Shown here: positions 6,349 through 6,393 of the stretch, piece by piece | Numbering within the stretch: position 1 is the first letter of the stretch | Layout of the letters: each line of letters opens with the position of its first letter | Assembly (NCBI GenBank): GCA_021200075.1 | Contig: JAJQGZ010000023.1 | Location: forward strand, 1-6,393 | DNA from: Clostridiales bacterium | GTDB taxonomy: Bacteria; Bacillota; Clostridia; Oscillospirales; Acutalibacteraceae | DNA: 6,393 nucleotides | Direction of reading: 5' to 3' | The notes under the pieces: model-generated | Told to the model about the DNA's origin: nothing | Database searches by the model: none | What the model saw: the letters and a program-made list of their open reading frames with translations, nothing else | Position numbers and translations under genes: made by a program

Positions 6349-6393
6349 GTATGTCAATAGGGACATGGTTTACAACTTTTTATCATTTCTCGG

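Noticed and set aside
1..6393. CRISPR array, tRNA, rRNA, riboswitch, or defence or toxin-antitoxin system
   Set aside because: No regularly spaced repeats, tRNA-like or rRNA-like sequence, recognisable riboswitch core, or gene pair of these kinds was found.

Overview
The window looks like chromosomal DNA from a moderately AT-rich member of the Clostridia, probably a gut Oscillospiraceae/Ruminococcaceae-type Firmicute. This is inferred from GGAG-type ribosome binding sites, consensus SigA promoters, a secreted CHAP protein with a Thr/Lys-rich linker, a CubicO-type serine hydrolase, and a GGGGCGGATA palindromic intergenic repeat. No taxonomic marker gene is present, so the assignment is tentative.

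Layout, left to right. Bases 1-276 hold a + strand rho-independent terminator for a gene lying off the left edge, a palindromic intergenic repeat, and a - strand terminator. Three - strand genes follow, read from right to left: a secreted and membrane-anchored CHAP-domain cell-wall hydrolase (3012-4361), a broken CapD/EpsC/FlaA1-type nucleotide-sugar 4,6-dehydratase (1111-2937), and an IolB-like 5-deoxy-glucuronate isomerase (277-1050) whose terminator lies at 216-243. A 289-bp AT-rich divergent promoter region (4362-4650) separates these from a + strand cytoplasmic serine hydrolase of the beta-lactamase/CubicO fold (4651-6252). The last 141 bases contain a half copy of the left-edge palindrome followed by unrelated sequence.

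The CHAP protein and the dehydratase would both act at the cell envelope. IolB belongs to myo-inositol catabolism and stands here without other iol genes. The genes do not form an obvious single pathway, and I see no clearly new multi-gene system.

The strongest unusual signals are two. First, the dehydratase carries four frameshifts, every one in an A/T homopolymer, that sum to zero; it also seems to lack the linker after its membrane domain and has a changed catalytic position. Second, the divergent promoter region holds repeated TGTACA palindromes spaced at near-integer helical turns, one of them overlapping the serine hydrolase -10 box, which suggests an undescribed operator.
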